Origin: Bacillus sp. FJAT-25509
Lineage (GTDB): Bacteria; Bacillota; Bacilli; Bacillales; Bacillaceae_G
Direction: 5' to 3'
Assembly: GCF_001420605.1 (NCBI RefSeq)
Contig: NZ_LJIZ01000003.1
Coordinates: 62,001 to 126,000 of the forward strand
DNA length: 64,000 bases
A program made the position numbers and the translations under genes. This document shows, in pieces, positions 54,249 to 63,100 of the stretch. Every line of letters starts with the position of its first letter. The stretch's first letter is position 1. The notes below the pieces were generated by a model. That model worked only from the letters and a program-made list of their open reading frames with translations. It did not search any database and had not been told where the DNA came from.

Positions 54249-55355
54249 TTATTTTTGTTTTACGATTTCGAATAAGACAGCTAATCCAATTCCACCACCA
54301 CTTCCTATTGCAGCCAATACATAATTTGATTCTAAGTTTTTTCTTCTTTGAACTTCATAAAAAAGTCTAGTGACCATGATGCTTCCAGATGCTCCATACG
54401 GATGGCCGATCGTTAATGCTCCACCACAATTATTTAACTTGGAAGTAGGAATGGAAAGCTCCTTAGAACAGGCTAGTACTTTTGAAGAAAAAGCCTCATT
54501 TATTTCAAAAAGTTCAATATCTGCAACTGTTAGATTGTTTCTAATTAGTAATTCTTGTATAGCAGGGATAGGTGCTGCACCTGGAAAATTAGGATGAACA
54601 CCAGAAACTTGACTATCCACAAATCGTAAAACTGGTTTAAAACCGTTTTTTATCGCTTCATTTTCTTCCATGATGAGAACAGCGGAGGCTCCATCATGAA
54701 TTCCACAACTATTTGCAGCTGTGACTGTACCGTTCTTTTTAAATACAGGTTTTGCTCTTTTTAAAAGTTCTTCCATTTTTCTTTTTTTGAAAAATACTTC
54801 ATCTTGGTCGAAATTTCCAACTGGAATAATCTCTTCATTGAAGTATCCATTATGATAAGATTCCCAGCTTCGTGTATAACTTAATAATGCATATTGATCT
54901 TGAGCTTCTTTTGAGATACCGTATTTTTCAGCTACATTTTCCGCTGCAACCCCCATATCTGGATCACCAATTTTGTCAGGAGCAAATCTCGCTCTTGCAG
55001 GAAATGGGGAGGTACTAGTACTCTCAACGCCTCCAGCGAGATAGCAATTCCCAGCACCACCCTGGACTAGGTAACAAGCCATTCGAATCGCTTCTAATCC
55101 AGCGCTACATTGTCGATCAATTGTGATACCTGGGACTGTGAGAGGAAGATCCGCTTCTAATGCAGAAACTCGAGCGACATTTCCACCTGGTCCTACAACA
55201 TTTCCTAAAATGATGTCCTTAATTTTGTCTTCTAACCCAATTGCCAAATGCTTGAGCAATGGGGCAGCAAGCTCATTTGGTTGAATGTCTCGTAATATTC
55301 CACCTTTTTTTCCGATAGGTGTTCGCTTTGCTTTGACAATGACAGCTCGTTTAAT
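54249..55355 (-). CDS. yhfS: Thiolase family protein (YhfS-like), ATT start overlapping the upstream stop
   Basis: 368 residues from ATT 55353-55355. The frame before the first TTG (55259) encodes KRAVIVKAKRTPIGKKGG, the normal thiolase N-terminus, and an in-frame stop lies just before ATT. AGGTGA precedes the ATT by 7-8 nt. The nucleophilic Cys is in IDRQCSAGLEA and the His in TIGHPYGASG. The third catalytic residue, normally Cys in C-x-GGG-x-G near the end, is replaced: the sequence reads AIGSGGGIG. Third gene of a bioY-yhfT-yhfS operon. Confidence 0.82.
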   Translation of the reverse strand: MKRAVIVKAKRTPIGKKGGILRDIQPNELAAPLLKHLAIGLEDKIKDIILGNVVGPGGNVARVSALEADLPLTVPGITIDRQCSAGLEAIRMACYLVQGGAGNCYLAGGVESTSTSPFPARARFAPDKIGDPDMGVAAENVAEKYGISKEAQDQYALLSYTRSWESYHNGYFNEEIIPVGNFDQDEVFFKKRKMEELLKRAKPVFKKNGTVTAANSCGIHDGASAVLIMEENEAIKNGFKPVLRFVDSQVSGVHPNFPGAAPIPAIQELLIRNNLTVADIELFEINEAFSSKVLACSKELSIPTSKLNNCGGALTIGHPYGASGSIMVTRLFYEVQRRKNLESNYVLAAIGSGGGIGLAVLFEIVKQK

Positions 55356-56811
55356 TGTTAGTCACCTGCATTTCGATTTGTTTAATTAATTCTGCGCGTG
55401 CGATCTTTCCGCTCGTCGTATACGGCATTTCATTTTGAAAAAACCATTTACGAGGTATTTTAAAAGCTGATAAGTGTGTCTTACAAAATCTTTTTAGCTC
55501 AAAAGAATTACTATTACCTTTGATAACTGCAGCAACAATCTGACCCCAATACGGATTTGAAAGACCAACTACTGCAACTTCCTCGACATCCGGATGAAGA
55601 GATATAACCTTTTCGATTTCTTCAGGGAATATATTAATCCCTCCGTATAGAATCATATTTTTTTCACGACCGTTTATTGTTAAAAACCCATCTTCATCAA
55701 TAAAGCCCATATCATGTACAGTAGCCCAACCGTCATTATCTTGAATTGAATGAATAGTTCTTTCATTTTCTTCAAAATATCCATCTATTAAATACTTACT
55801 TTTCACATATATTTTTCCAGTTTCATTCGGTTTAGCTAACTCTTGGTCTGGAAGGCGAATTTGTAACTCGACACCATAACAAGGTTTCCCAACAGTTTTT
55901 GCCTTATGGTCACCGTCTCGATCAGACAAAACGGTAATAAAGCTTAATTCACTAGCGCCAAAAAATTCGTAAATCGTCATAGCAGGAAACAAATGTCGAA
56001 ATTCGATTTTGGATTTTTCGGTCCACTTAGCACCGGACGAAAGGATTTTCATCGATTGATCGACTTGAATACCTTCTTTTATTAATGCTTCAATCATTGT
56101 CGGAACAACATAAATTGTAGTAATCGGAAAAGAATTGATTCGCGATATTACGTTTAAAGGAGAAAATTTTTCTAAAAGAATAACTGTTCCTCCTAAATAT
56201 AAAGTACTTATCACACCATATAGAAAATGTGAATGGATTAAAGCTCCAGGTATAAGAGTTTGATCCGATTCATCTAATCCAAAGTCAAAGCGATTGCAAT
56301 CAAAACTAGCAACCCATGAATCTTGTGAACGAATAAATGCTTTCGGGCTACCGGTTGTACCTGAAGTAAATCCCACATAGAAAGGTAGGTTCTCATTTAT
56401 TTCGATTGAAGATAAGGAATCAAATTTAGCAATTTCTAGTAAGATATCATCTAAAACCTTAACATTTGGAATGATCGGATTTATCTTATTGTACATTTCT
56501 TTTGTTGTAACAATGATAGAAGGATTCGAAAGCTTTACCCTTTTTTCTAAATCCGCTAGATTCCATTTCATATCATACGGAACAGCGATCCAACCCGCTT
56601 TAGAAGCTCCTGCAAACATCTGCAAAAACGGGATACCATTTGGTAAAAGGATACCTATTGTTTTAGATTGGTGAGAGTGAAGCCAATTAGCTGTTTGATT
56701 AATTAATTGATTCCATTCCTTATAACTGATTTGTTGATTACTCGTATGTATCGCAATTTTGTCAGGCGACAATATAGCGTTTTTTTGATATGATTCTGTA
56801 ATATTTGCCAT
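55351..56811 (-). CDS. yhfT: AMP-dependent acyl-CoA ligase (YhfT-like)
   Basis: 486 residues, ANL superfamily. P-loop motif FTSGTTGSPKAF is at about 149-160, YEFFGASE at about 281, GWATVHDMG and INGREKNMILYGGINIFPEE around the hinge, and the late catalytic Lys in TTSGKIAR. It adenylates a carboxylic acid and passes it to CoA. Position after bioY behind a BirA-type operator hints at pimelate or another biotin-linked acid, but the substrate is not shown. GGGGTGAT precedes the ATG. Confidence 0.85.
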   Translation of the reverse strand: MANITESYQKNAILSPDKIAIHTSNQQISYKEWNQLINQTANWLHSHQSKTIGILLPNGIPFLQMFAGASKAGWIAVPYDMKWNLADLEKRVKLSNPSIIVTTKEMYNKINPIIPNVKVLDDILLEIAKFDSLSSIEINENLPFYVGFTSGTTGSPKAFIRSQDSWVASFDCNRFDFGLDESDQTLIPGALIHSHFLYGVISTLYLGGTVILLEKFSPLNVISRINSFPITTIYVVPTMIEALIKEGIQVDQSMKILSSGAKWTEKSKIEFRHLFPAMTIYEFFGASELSFITVLSDRDGDHKAKTVGKPCYGVELQIRLPDQELAKPNETGKIYVKSKYLIDGYFEENERTIHSIQDNDGWATVHDMGFIDEDGFLTINGREKNMILYGGINIFPEEIEKVISLHPDVEEVAVVGLSNPYWGQIVAAVIKGNSNSFELKRFCKTHLSAFKIPRKWFFQNEMPYTTSGKIARAELIKQIEMQVTNN

Positions 56812-56826
56812 TTAAAATCACCCCTA

Positions 56827-56853
56827 TAAAAAAGAGACACAACAAGAGTGTCC
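56827..56853 (-). terminator. internal hairpin between bioY and yhfT
   Basis: On the minus strand GACAC pairs with GTGTC across a 7-nt loop, followed by TCTCTTTTTT. It may lower expression of yhfT and yhfS relative to bioY. Confidence 0.6.
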
Positions 56854-56861
56854 CAAAAGAT

Positions 56862-57440
56862 TTACATATTTTTAGCTGATTGATTTGAATAGTTTTTTGT
56901 CAATGAGCTTGAAAAAACTGGTTGCTGTCTTAGTTTGAATACTAAAATTGAAGCAAGAATAGCTTTTAAAATATCTCCTGGAATATAAACTAAACTTAAT
57001 TTAACCGCTGTCATAACTGGAATTCCCATAATAACCGCTTGAATTGGGATACCGATTAAATAGATTAATAGAATTCCAACAGTCAAGTTAATCAATAAGA
57101 CATGCTTTAATTTTAACGTTTTAAATCGAGATAATAAATACCCAATTACAAAAGCCGTAATTGGCCATGAAATTAAATAACCAACACTTGGTCCCGCAAA
57201 TACACTAAAACCACCACGACCACCGGATAGAAGCGGCATTCCTACTGCAACTAGTAATAAAAAGATGGTTTGGCTTAGTGCACCTAATCTAGCACCTAAA
57301 ACACCACCAGTTAAAATAACGCCAAGTGTTTGTAATGTAATAGGAACTGGTGTAAAGGATAACATAATCGGAGGAACTTGTCCAAGGACACCCATAACTG
57401 CTGCAAACATTGCTACAAATGTAATTTCTTTGATTTTCAT
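56862..57440 (-). CDS. bioY: Biotin transporter substrate-binding subunit BioY
   Basis: 192 residues with about six membrane segments, the S component of an ECF-type biotin uptake system. Landmarks are FTPVPITLQTLGVILTGGVLG (about 29-49), GGRGGFSVFAGPSVGYLI (about 73-90) and YIPGDILKA (about 151-159). The ECF energy module EcfAAT is encoded elsewhere in Firmicutes. The equivalent B. subtilis gene is yhfU. AGGAGA precedes the ATG, and a BirA-like operator overlaps its promoter. Confidence 0.93.
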   Translation of the reverse strand: MKIKEITFVAMFAAVMGVLGQVPPIMLSFTPVPITLQTLGVILTGGVLGARLGALSQTIFLLLVAVGMPLLSGGRGGFSVFAGPSVGYLISWPITAFVIGYLLSRFKTLKLKHVLLINLTVGILLIYLIGIPIQAVIMGIPVMTAVKLSLVYIPGDILKAILASILVFKLRQQPVFSSSLTKNYSNQSAKNM

Positions 57441-57479
57441 TTTAATTCTCCTACTGTCAATTTTCTGATAACTATTATC

Positions 57480-57533
57480 ATATTAATGAAACTTAAATTA
57501 TATGTCAACTAAATATTTATTTTAGTTAACATA
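57480..57533 (-). promoter_or_regulatory. bioY promoter with BirA-type operator
   Basis: The dyad TATGTCAACTAAA (57501-57513) and TTTAGTTAACATA (57521-57533) differs from perfection at one position. It has the TGTTAACT/AGTTAACA arms typical of Firmicute BirA sites. On the minus strand, TTGACA (57503-57508) is 17 bp from TAATAT (57480-57485), so the -35 box lies inside one operator arm. Biotinyl-AMP-bound BirA should therefore block transcription. Confidence 0.8.
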
Positions 57534-58083
57534 TATTATATTAAGATAAAAAACTAAAAAAATCTAATAAGAGGAAAGATTTAAAGACAATAGTAGGAAT
57601 AGTAAGATTTTATAAATTGGTGGCCTAGGTTTAATTTTAAAAAATTAAAAGTTAATGATAGAGGGAAATCATGAGGATAATCGTAGTATAGGTACAGGTG
57701 GAGCATCATGTTTTTAAACGATGTATTCAATATAGGAACCATGACAGACCGGATATGAGAGAAGGATGCGAAAATAGATTTGAATTAAACGATTTTTAGA
57801 GGAAAGTAGATAATTAACGTAATGATGATTATGGGGCGCATTTGTGGCTCACTATTTATTTTAGTAAGGACATGCATAATAGTTTATCAACAAATCACAA
57901 TATAACTTTTACAAATTTTCTACAATTCATATAAAAATATTCCAAATTTGTAATAAAATGTTAAAATTTGAAGTGTTAAGTTATATAAACAAAATGATAG
58001 GTTATTTGGCATTCTAAAAAATAATTATATATATTTATAAACGTTCAAAAAAATACCGTTTGATTTGAAGGAGATACACTTAT
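57534..58083. other. gene-free stretch
   Basis: About 550 bp with no supported gene. Several short frames (for example from ATG 57708) stop within 20 codons. The last 80 bp, up to GAAGGAGATA, are the leader of the VanZ gene. It may be a decayed gene, but I recognise no family. Confidence 0.35.
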
Positions 58084-58659
58084 ATGGAAAAGGCATTTTT
58101 TTTTAATGGTTGGATTATGTATGGATTCATAATTATATTTTTAATGATATTATTTGTTTTAAAGATAAAATTCAAAAAGGATATTGTATATTTACTTTTT
58201 TTCTCTATTATGTATATTTATTTATGTACTGTTTTAAACTATACTCAATTTCCAATCTATGTATCTCAAACTTATAAAGATATCATCGGATTACATTTAT
58301 CGATTAATCTAGTTCCTCTTATAAATCTTACAATGGAGGATTTTGAGACTTCTTTACTAAATGTTTTGATGACAATACCATTTGGTTTTGGACTTCCTTT
58401 TATTACAAAAAGTACATTTAAAAAAATAGTCCTATCTGGATTATTAATAGGAGTCACAATTGAGTCTTTACAAGGAATTATTGGACTACTTAATGGTTTC
58501 ACTTTTAGAGTTGTTGATATTAATGACGTCCTATTTAATTTTACAGGAACGTTAATTGGATATAGTATATTTAAATTGTTTTCTTATTTATTTAAGTTAT
58601 CAATTAAAAAAGCTAATGTAAAAGTAAACTCACTATTAAAACATATATATGATGCTTAA
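58084..58659 (+). CDS. VanZ-family membrane protein
   Basis: 191 residues with about five membrane segments. The VanZ pattern is seen in LSINLVPL, NVLMTIPFGFGLPFI (about 98-112), SLQGIIGLLNGFTFRVVDINDVLFN (about 132-156). VanZ of Tn1546 gives low-level teicoplanin resistance, but most homologues are of unknown function. AAGGAG precedes the ATG. It is a single gene. Confidence 0.85.
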   Translation: MEKAFFFNGWIMYGFIIIFLMILFVLKIKFKKDIVYLLFFSIMYIYLCTVLNYTQFPIYVSQTYKDIIGLHLSINLVPLINLTMEDFETSLLNVLMTIPFGFGLPFITKSTFKKIVLSGLLIGVTIESLQGIIGLLNGFTFRVVDINDVLFNFTGTLIGYSIFKLFSYLFKLSIKKANVKVNSLLKHIYDA

Positions 58660-58756
58660 GAAATGATTTAATTTGAAGACCGCCAAGAATGTTTTTACTA
58701 AGATTCTAAGTCGTTTATTTTAAATGTCGACTCTCTAAAGAAATTTAGATGAAATC

Positions 58757-58793
58757 AAAAAGACAGTTAGCTAGTAATAGCCAACTGTCTTTT
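58757..58793. terminator. bidirectional terminator
   Basis: AAAAGACAGTTAGC pairs with GCCAACTGTCTTTT (one mismatch) between convergent genes. Confidence 0.85.
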
Positions 58794-58839
58794 AATTTTT
58801 TATTACATTCATTATTTTTTAATTGAGTTATTCGATCGG

Positions 58840-59916
58840 TCAATATCCTGGAATATTTACTTTCTGACCAATTCGCTCAATTACATCATCCAATTCGTCC
58901 GGCTTCAGAAACTCAATCGGAGAAAATCCCTTCTCAAATTGCAATGTATCTGCTTCTAAAATAACGACATATCGACCGTTTACTTTCGCTATATGGAGGT
59001 TATCACCAAAATCAGCTAGTAATCCTTTAACAGAAAAGTGATCCGCTTTAAATGATAATTCAATTTCTGGTGTATGTTCCACGATTTGTGCCGCTGCTTC
59101 GATTACTTCATTGGGTGTAAAATGCTCTTGAATTTCACGTTTAGGACTTGCTGCCCAAACTTCCATTGCTGCATCGAATTGTTGTCTTTCAACACTTTCC
59201 TCTTCAAAAACGTCCTCAATTTTGTCGTAAACCATTTCCATTACTTGAGATTTTACAATTGTAGGCATTGATTCGGAATAGGAAACAAATTTTAAAAAGT
59301 CTTCAAAATATCTTGCGTGAGATGCTTGGTGTATTTTCAATTCACTCTCTGAGATCATCCCTAATTCTTCCATATAAGGGTATTGAATCGATTTCATATT
59401 TTTCGTTGTAATCGCCATTTCAACTGTTTTAATGAGAGTAGATTCATCTGCAATGGATGCAACTTTCGGTTCAAAATCACATTTTAGTACAAATAAGAAT
59501 GGATCATCAAAATATTTTCTTAGCTTTGCCTGAATCACTAAAAATGCTCCTCCGCGAACTGCACTTGTATCAATGTAATTTATGACTAAAGTCTCATTTT
59601 CTGCTTTAAAATCTTCAATCGATTTAGCATCACGTATTCGCTGGAATAAATTATAATTTGGATTTGAATCTAAAGAGTGGCCTTCTTCGACGATAAAATG
59701 ACCTAACTTTGTTGGTACAGAATCAGATTTTGGATGTCTTTCAACTTTTCGATTTACAATTCGTTCAAGTTCCCCTTCTAAAAAGCCTTTCAATGCGCTT
59801 TCTTCAAACATTGATTCATCTAATGTTTGGAAATGTTTATATCGTTTATCGGATTGTTCACCTTTACCTTCAACAGTAACAACATAAAACGATAAATATG
59901 TAATTTCAAAATCCAT
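58840..59916 (-). CDS. DUF3900-like hypothetical protein
   Basis: 358 residues from ATG 59916, preceded by AAAAGGTGAT; upstream in-frame codons have no ribosome site. It begins MDFEITYLSFYVV and is soluble and acidic, without recognisable catalytic motifs. The pattern matches the DUF3900 family known from Bacillus genomes, whose overall shape (NTP-independent, nucleoid-associated-protein-like) is uncertain. Single gene. Confidence 0.7.
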   Translation of the reverse strand: MDFEITYLSFYVVTVEGKGEQSDKRYKHFQTLDESMFEESALKGFLEGELERIVNRKVERHPKSDSVPTKLGHFIVEEGHSLDSNPNYNLFQRIRDAKSIEDFKAENETLVINYIDTSAVRGGAFLVIQAKLRKYFDDPFLFVLKCDFEPKVASIADESTLIKTVEMAITTKNMKSIQYPYMEELGMISESELKIHQASHARYFEDFLKFVSYSESMPTIVKSQVMEMVYDKIEDVFEEESVERQQFDAAMEVWAASPKREIQEHFTPNEVIEAAAQIVEHTPEIELSFKADHFSVKGLLADFGDNLHIAKVNGRYVVILEADTLQFEKGFSPIEFLKPDELDDVIERIGQKVNIPGY

Positions 59917-60059
59917 CCAATCACCTTTTCCTATTTTTCTGTATTTAAGTATATGGATGAGGATTCGTTGAGTCAATCATAAACAAATCAAGTTTTGGAC
60001 AAAATTTCCATTAAAACTATCATAAGATAGAGAAATTTTACAGTTATAAGACAAATTCA

Positions 60060-60089
60060 TTACACACTATGATAAAATAAAAATATAAT
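60060..60089 (+). promoter_or_regulatory. candidate promoter upstream of EamA
   Basis: TTACAC, 18 bp, TATAAT. Transcripts would start near 60096, giving a leader of about 170 nt before the EamA start codon. Confidence 0.45.
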
Positions 60090-60122
60090 TTAATGTGGAA
60101 CCTATAAAATTTAAAGTACTTG

Positions 60123-60148
60123 GATGTGTAAATATCACATCTTTTTTT
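60123..60148 (+). terminator. leader hairpin 1 with T-run
   Basis: GATGTG with CACATC, a 7-nt loop, then T7. It looks like an intrinsic terminator, yet no plus-strand gene ends nearby. Confidence 0.6.
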
Positions 60149-60204
60149 AGGTTAAGTGGGAATAAATTGGCAACAATGAAGTGATTTCAAAGTAGTTGTC
60201 AATT

Positions 60205-60232
60205 AAACTCGTCAATCAACGAGTTTTCTTTA
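60205..60232 (+). terminator. leader hairpin 2 with weak T-run
   Basis: AAACTCGT with ACGAGTTT around CAATCA, followed by TTCTTTA. It lies 37 bp before the EamA start codon. Confidence 0.45.
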
Positions 60233-60268
60233 CTTCCAATTTTATGGTACCAACTATATGGAGAGGGG

Positions 60269-61189
60269 ATGAGAGACCTGAGAATAGATAGAATAGCTAC
60301 CATCTCATTAATTATCGTAACATTACTTTGGGGCACAACATTTGTAGTAGTCCAAAATGCGATTGCATACGTTGAACCGTTTGCATTTAACGCATTTCGA
60401 TTTATCCTCGCAACTTTAGTCCTTTTACCATTTCTAGTAAAAAGAAAACAAAAAACTAAAGTAACGGTAAAGCAAATCGTTATTACTAGTGGTATTGGAT
60501 TCATGTTGTTTTTAGGATATTTACTTCAAACATTTGGATTGAAGTATACAACTTCATCAAAATCAGGTTTTATTACTGGTCTATGTGTTGTATTAGTACC
60601 TGTTCTTTTATATTTAGTCTATAAAGAACGGTCAAACTGGTCTACTGTCATTGCATGTTTAATTGCATTACTAGGACTAAGTTTCTTAACTTTAGGTGAT
60701 TCATTCTCTATTAATCTTGGAGATGTACTAACACTAATTGGGTCGATTGCGTTTGCATTCCATATTATTTTATCAGGTAAATATACGAAGCAAATGGATC
60801 CGCTCACCTTTACAACGATTCAACTAGCAACAGTTGGCATTAGTAGTACGATTTTCTCTCTAATTTTTGAAGATACTTCCGTTTCTTTTTCAAAAGAACT
60901 TTGGGTCAATCCGACATTCATCTTTGCAGTGGTTGTCACTGCAATCTTCTGTACGAGTATCGCGTTTTGGGTTCAAATGTTTGCTCAGCAACATATTTCT
61001 TCTACGAAAGCAGCACTAATTTTTATTTTCGAACCTGTTTTTGCAGCATTTACAGCAGTACTTTTTGCCAATGAAACATTATCGATCCAAACAATTATCG
61101 GTGGGACTTTTATTGTAGGCGGGATGCTGCTATCTGAAGTTCCCTTACCCAAGAAACGAACAAAAGAAGTAAAAAATGAGGCAATATAG
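60269..61189 (+). CDS. EamA/DMT-family transporter
   Basis: 306 residues with ten membrane segments in two EamA repeats (about 8-140 and 150-290). The first has LLWGTTFVVVQNAI and FNAFRFILATLVLLPF; the second ends IFEPVFAAFTAVLFANETLS. DMT proteins export metabolites or drugs; substrate unknown. The ribosome site GGAGAGG is close to ATG 60269. Two hairpins lie in the leader. Confidence 0.82.
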   Translation: MRDLRIDRIATISLIIVTLLWGTTFVVVQNAIAYVEPFAFNAFRFILATLVLLPFLVKRKQKTKVTVKQIVITSGIGFMLFLGYLLQTFGLKYTTSSKSGFITGLCVVLVPVLLYLVYKERSNWSTVIACLIALLGLSFLTLGDSFSINLGDVLTLIGSIAFAFHIILSGKYTKQMDPLTFTTIQLATVGISSTIFSLIFEDTSVSFSKELWVNPTFIFAVVVTAIFCTSIAFWVQMFAQQHISSTKAALIFIFEPVFAAFTAVLFANETLSIQTIIGGTFIVGGMLLSEVPLPKKRTKEVKNEAI

Positions 61190-61231
61190 TAAGAAATGTA
61201 AGAAATTTTAAAAAAATGGGTATAATACACA

Positions 61232-61260
61232 TTGACAGATATAATTTGTTCACGTATTAT
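61232..61260 (+). promoter_or_regulatory. promoter of the T-box/proS transcript
   Basis: TTGACA (61232-61237), 17 bp, TATTAT (61255-61260). The transcript should start near 61267, about 50 nt before Stem I. Confidence 0.7.
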
Positions 61261-61463
61261 AACTTTAAATTAATAAACGACTTAGAAAAGGAATAGTAAG
61301 TTTATAAGCTTTTTAGAGAGGGAATGGTCGGTGCAAATTCCTAAAGCAAGTATTCTGAACCAGCCTTGGAGTCTCTGTACCGAAATAAAAGTAGGCTACA
61401 GCGGTTTTCCCGTTAAAGATGTTAAGAGATTATGTAGAGCTTTTACATAATAAGTAGGGTGGT

Positions 61464-61506
61464 AACGCCATGAATGGTCCCTTTTGATCATTCATGGCGT
61501 TTTTTG
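61464..61506 (+). terminator. T-box terminator 1
   Basis: AACGCCATGAATG pairs with CATTCATGGCGTT, then T-run. The left arm is shared with the antiterminator. Confidence 0.9.
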
Positions 61507-61553
61507 TTTATCATTCGCTTATTTCGTATTTTCTATATAGTAATTAGGGTGGT

Positions 61554-61597
61554 AACGCCGAGAATGGTCCCTTCTAGATTATTCTCGCGCGTTTTTT
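61554..61597 (+). terminator. T-box terminator 2
   Basis: AACGCCGAGAAT pairs with ATTCTCG and GCGTT with one bulged C, then T6. It is a second decision point 90 bp after the first. Confidence 0.85.
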
Positions 61598-61628
61598 ATT
61601 TTCTAAAAAATGATTAGGAGTAGAGAAA

Positions 61629-63062
61629 ATGACTACAAAAAAATTTGTTGAAGCAATTACTGATATGGATGTTGATTTTGCACAATGGTACACAGATATC
61701 GTAAAAAAAGCAGAATTAGTCGATTACTCAAGTGTTAAAGGCTGTATGATTATAAGACCTTATGGTTATGCATTATGGGAAAATATCCAAAAAGAATTAG
61801 ATTTTCAATTTAAACAAACAGATCATGAAAATGTATATATGCCATTATTTATCCCTAAATCTTTATTACAAAAAGAAGCTGATCATGTAGAAGGATTTGC
61901 ACCTGAAGTGGCTTGGGTAACGCACGGTGGTCACGATGAATTAGCTGAACCATTAGCAGTTCGTCCTACATCAGAAACACTATTTTGTGAGCATTTTTCA
62001 AAAACAGTTGAAAGCTATAATGACTTACCAAAATTATATAATCAATGGTGCTCAGTTGTACGTTGGGAAAAAACAACAAGACCATTTTTAAGAACGACTG
62101 AATTCTTATGGCAAGAAGGTCATACAGCACATGCAACCGCTGAAGAAGCACAAGCAGAAACAATCCAAATGCTAAATGTTTATGCTAATTTCTTAGAAGA
62201 CTTCTTAGCAATTCCTGTTATTAAAGGTCAAAAAACAGAAAAAGAAAAATTCGCTGGTGCAAAAGCTACTTATACAATTGAAAGCTTAATGCACGATGGG
62301 AAAGCATTACAAAGTGGTACATCTCATAACTTTGGAGATGGATTTGCAAAAGCATTTGATATTCAATACACAGATAAAAACTCTAAAAGACAATATGTAC
62401 ACCAAACTTCTTGGGGTATGACAACAAGAGTAATCGGCGCATTAATTATGGTTCACGGTGATAACAGCGGATTAGTATTACCTCCAAAAGTTGCTCCAAC
62501 TCAAGTAATGGTCATTCCAATTGCTCAACATAAAGAAGGCGTTATTGAAAAAGCAACTGAATTAAAAAACCGTATTTCAAAAATTGCTCGAGTAAAAATT
62601 GATACTTCTGATAAGATGCCAGGCTGGAAATTTAACGAATATGAAATGAAAGGAATTCCAGTTCGTGTTGAAATTGGCCCAAAAGATATCGAAAAGAATC
62701 AAGCAGTTTTAGTAAGACGTGACACGCGAGAAAAAACGATCGTTTCATTAGACGCTTTAGAAGAAAATATTACAAAATTACTTGAAGAAATCCAAATAGC
62801 TCTATACGAAAAAGCATTAAACAACCGTACAGAAAAAACATTTGAAGCTACATCTATGGATGAGTTAAAACAAATCAGTGAAGAAAAACAAGGCTTTATT
62901 AAGGCAATGTGGTGCGGGGATCTTGCATGTGAAGAACAAATTAAAGAAGAAGCTGGGTTAACATCTAGATGTATACCATTTGAACAAGAACAAATTTCTG
63001 ATACATGTGTATGCTGTGCAAAGAAAACGGATGTAATGGTTTATTGGGGTAAAGCTTACTAA
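61629..63062 (+). CDS. proS: Prolyl-tRNA synthetase (archaeal/eukaryotic-like, type 3)
   Basis: 477 residues, class II synthetase without the bacterial editing insert. Motif 2 is [25 protein letters not shown] (about 138-162) and motif 3 contains [16 protein letters not shown]. The anticodon domain has [22 protein letters not shown]-terminal zinc-like domain has Cys in [15 protein letters not shown] and CVCC. It charges tRNA-Pro with proline. AGGAG precedes the ATG, and a proline-specific T-box controls it. Bacillus cereus-type genomes often carry a second, bacterial-type ProRS. Confidence 0.95.
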   Translation: MTTKKFVEAITDMDVDFAQWYTDIVKKAELVDYSSVKGCMIIRPYGYALWENIQKELDFQFKQTDHENVYMPLFIPKSLLQKEADHVEGFAPEVAWVTHGGHDELAEPLAVRPTSETLFCEHFSKTVESYNDLPKLYNQWCSVVRWEKTTRPFLRTTEFLWQEGHTAHATAEEAQAETIQMLNVYANFLEDFLAIPVIKGQKTEKEKFAGAKATYTIESLMHDGKALQSGTSHNFGDGFAKAFDIQYTDKNSKRQYVHQTSWGMTTRVIGALIMVHGDNSGLVLPPKVAPTQVMVIPIAQHKEGVIEKATELKNRISKIARVKIDTSDKMPGWKFNEYEMKGIPVRVEIGPKDIEKNQAVLVRRDTREKTIVSLDALEENITKLLEEIQIALYEKALNNRTEKTFEATSMDELKQISEEKQGFIKAMWCGDLACEEQIKEEAGLTSRCIPFEQEQISDTCVCCAKKTDVMVYWGKAY

Positions 63063-63100
63063 TTAAAAATCAATCTATATAAAACGAAGAAGGTGAATGA

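Larger units (their letters stand above)
61315..61600 (+). ncRNA. T-box leader of proS, with specifier CCA and two antiterminator modules
   Basis: Stem I closes with AGAGA (61315-61319) and TCTCT (61372-61376). Its 3' side reads GAA, CCA, GCC, placing the proline codon CCA (61360-61362) in the specifier loop. T-box sequence 1 is AGGGTGGTAACGCC at 61456-61469, and T-box sequence 2 is identical at 61546-61559. TGGT can pair with the ACCA end of uncharged tRNA-Pro. Uncharged tRNA is known to stabilise the antiterminator and allow transcription. Confidence 0.9.

Noticed and set aside
60123-60232. Guanidine-II (mini-ykkC) riboswitch before the EamA gene
   Set aside because: Two hairpins are present, but neither loop has ACGR and the stems carry terminator-like T-runs.
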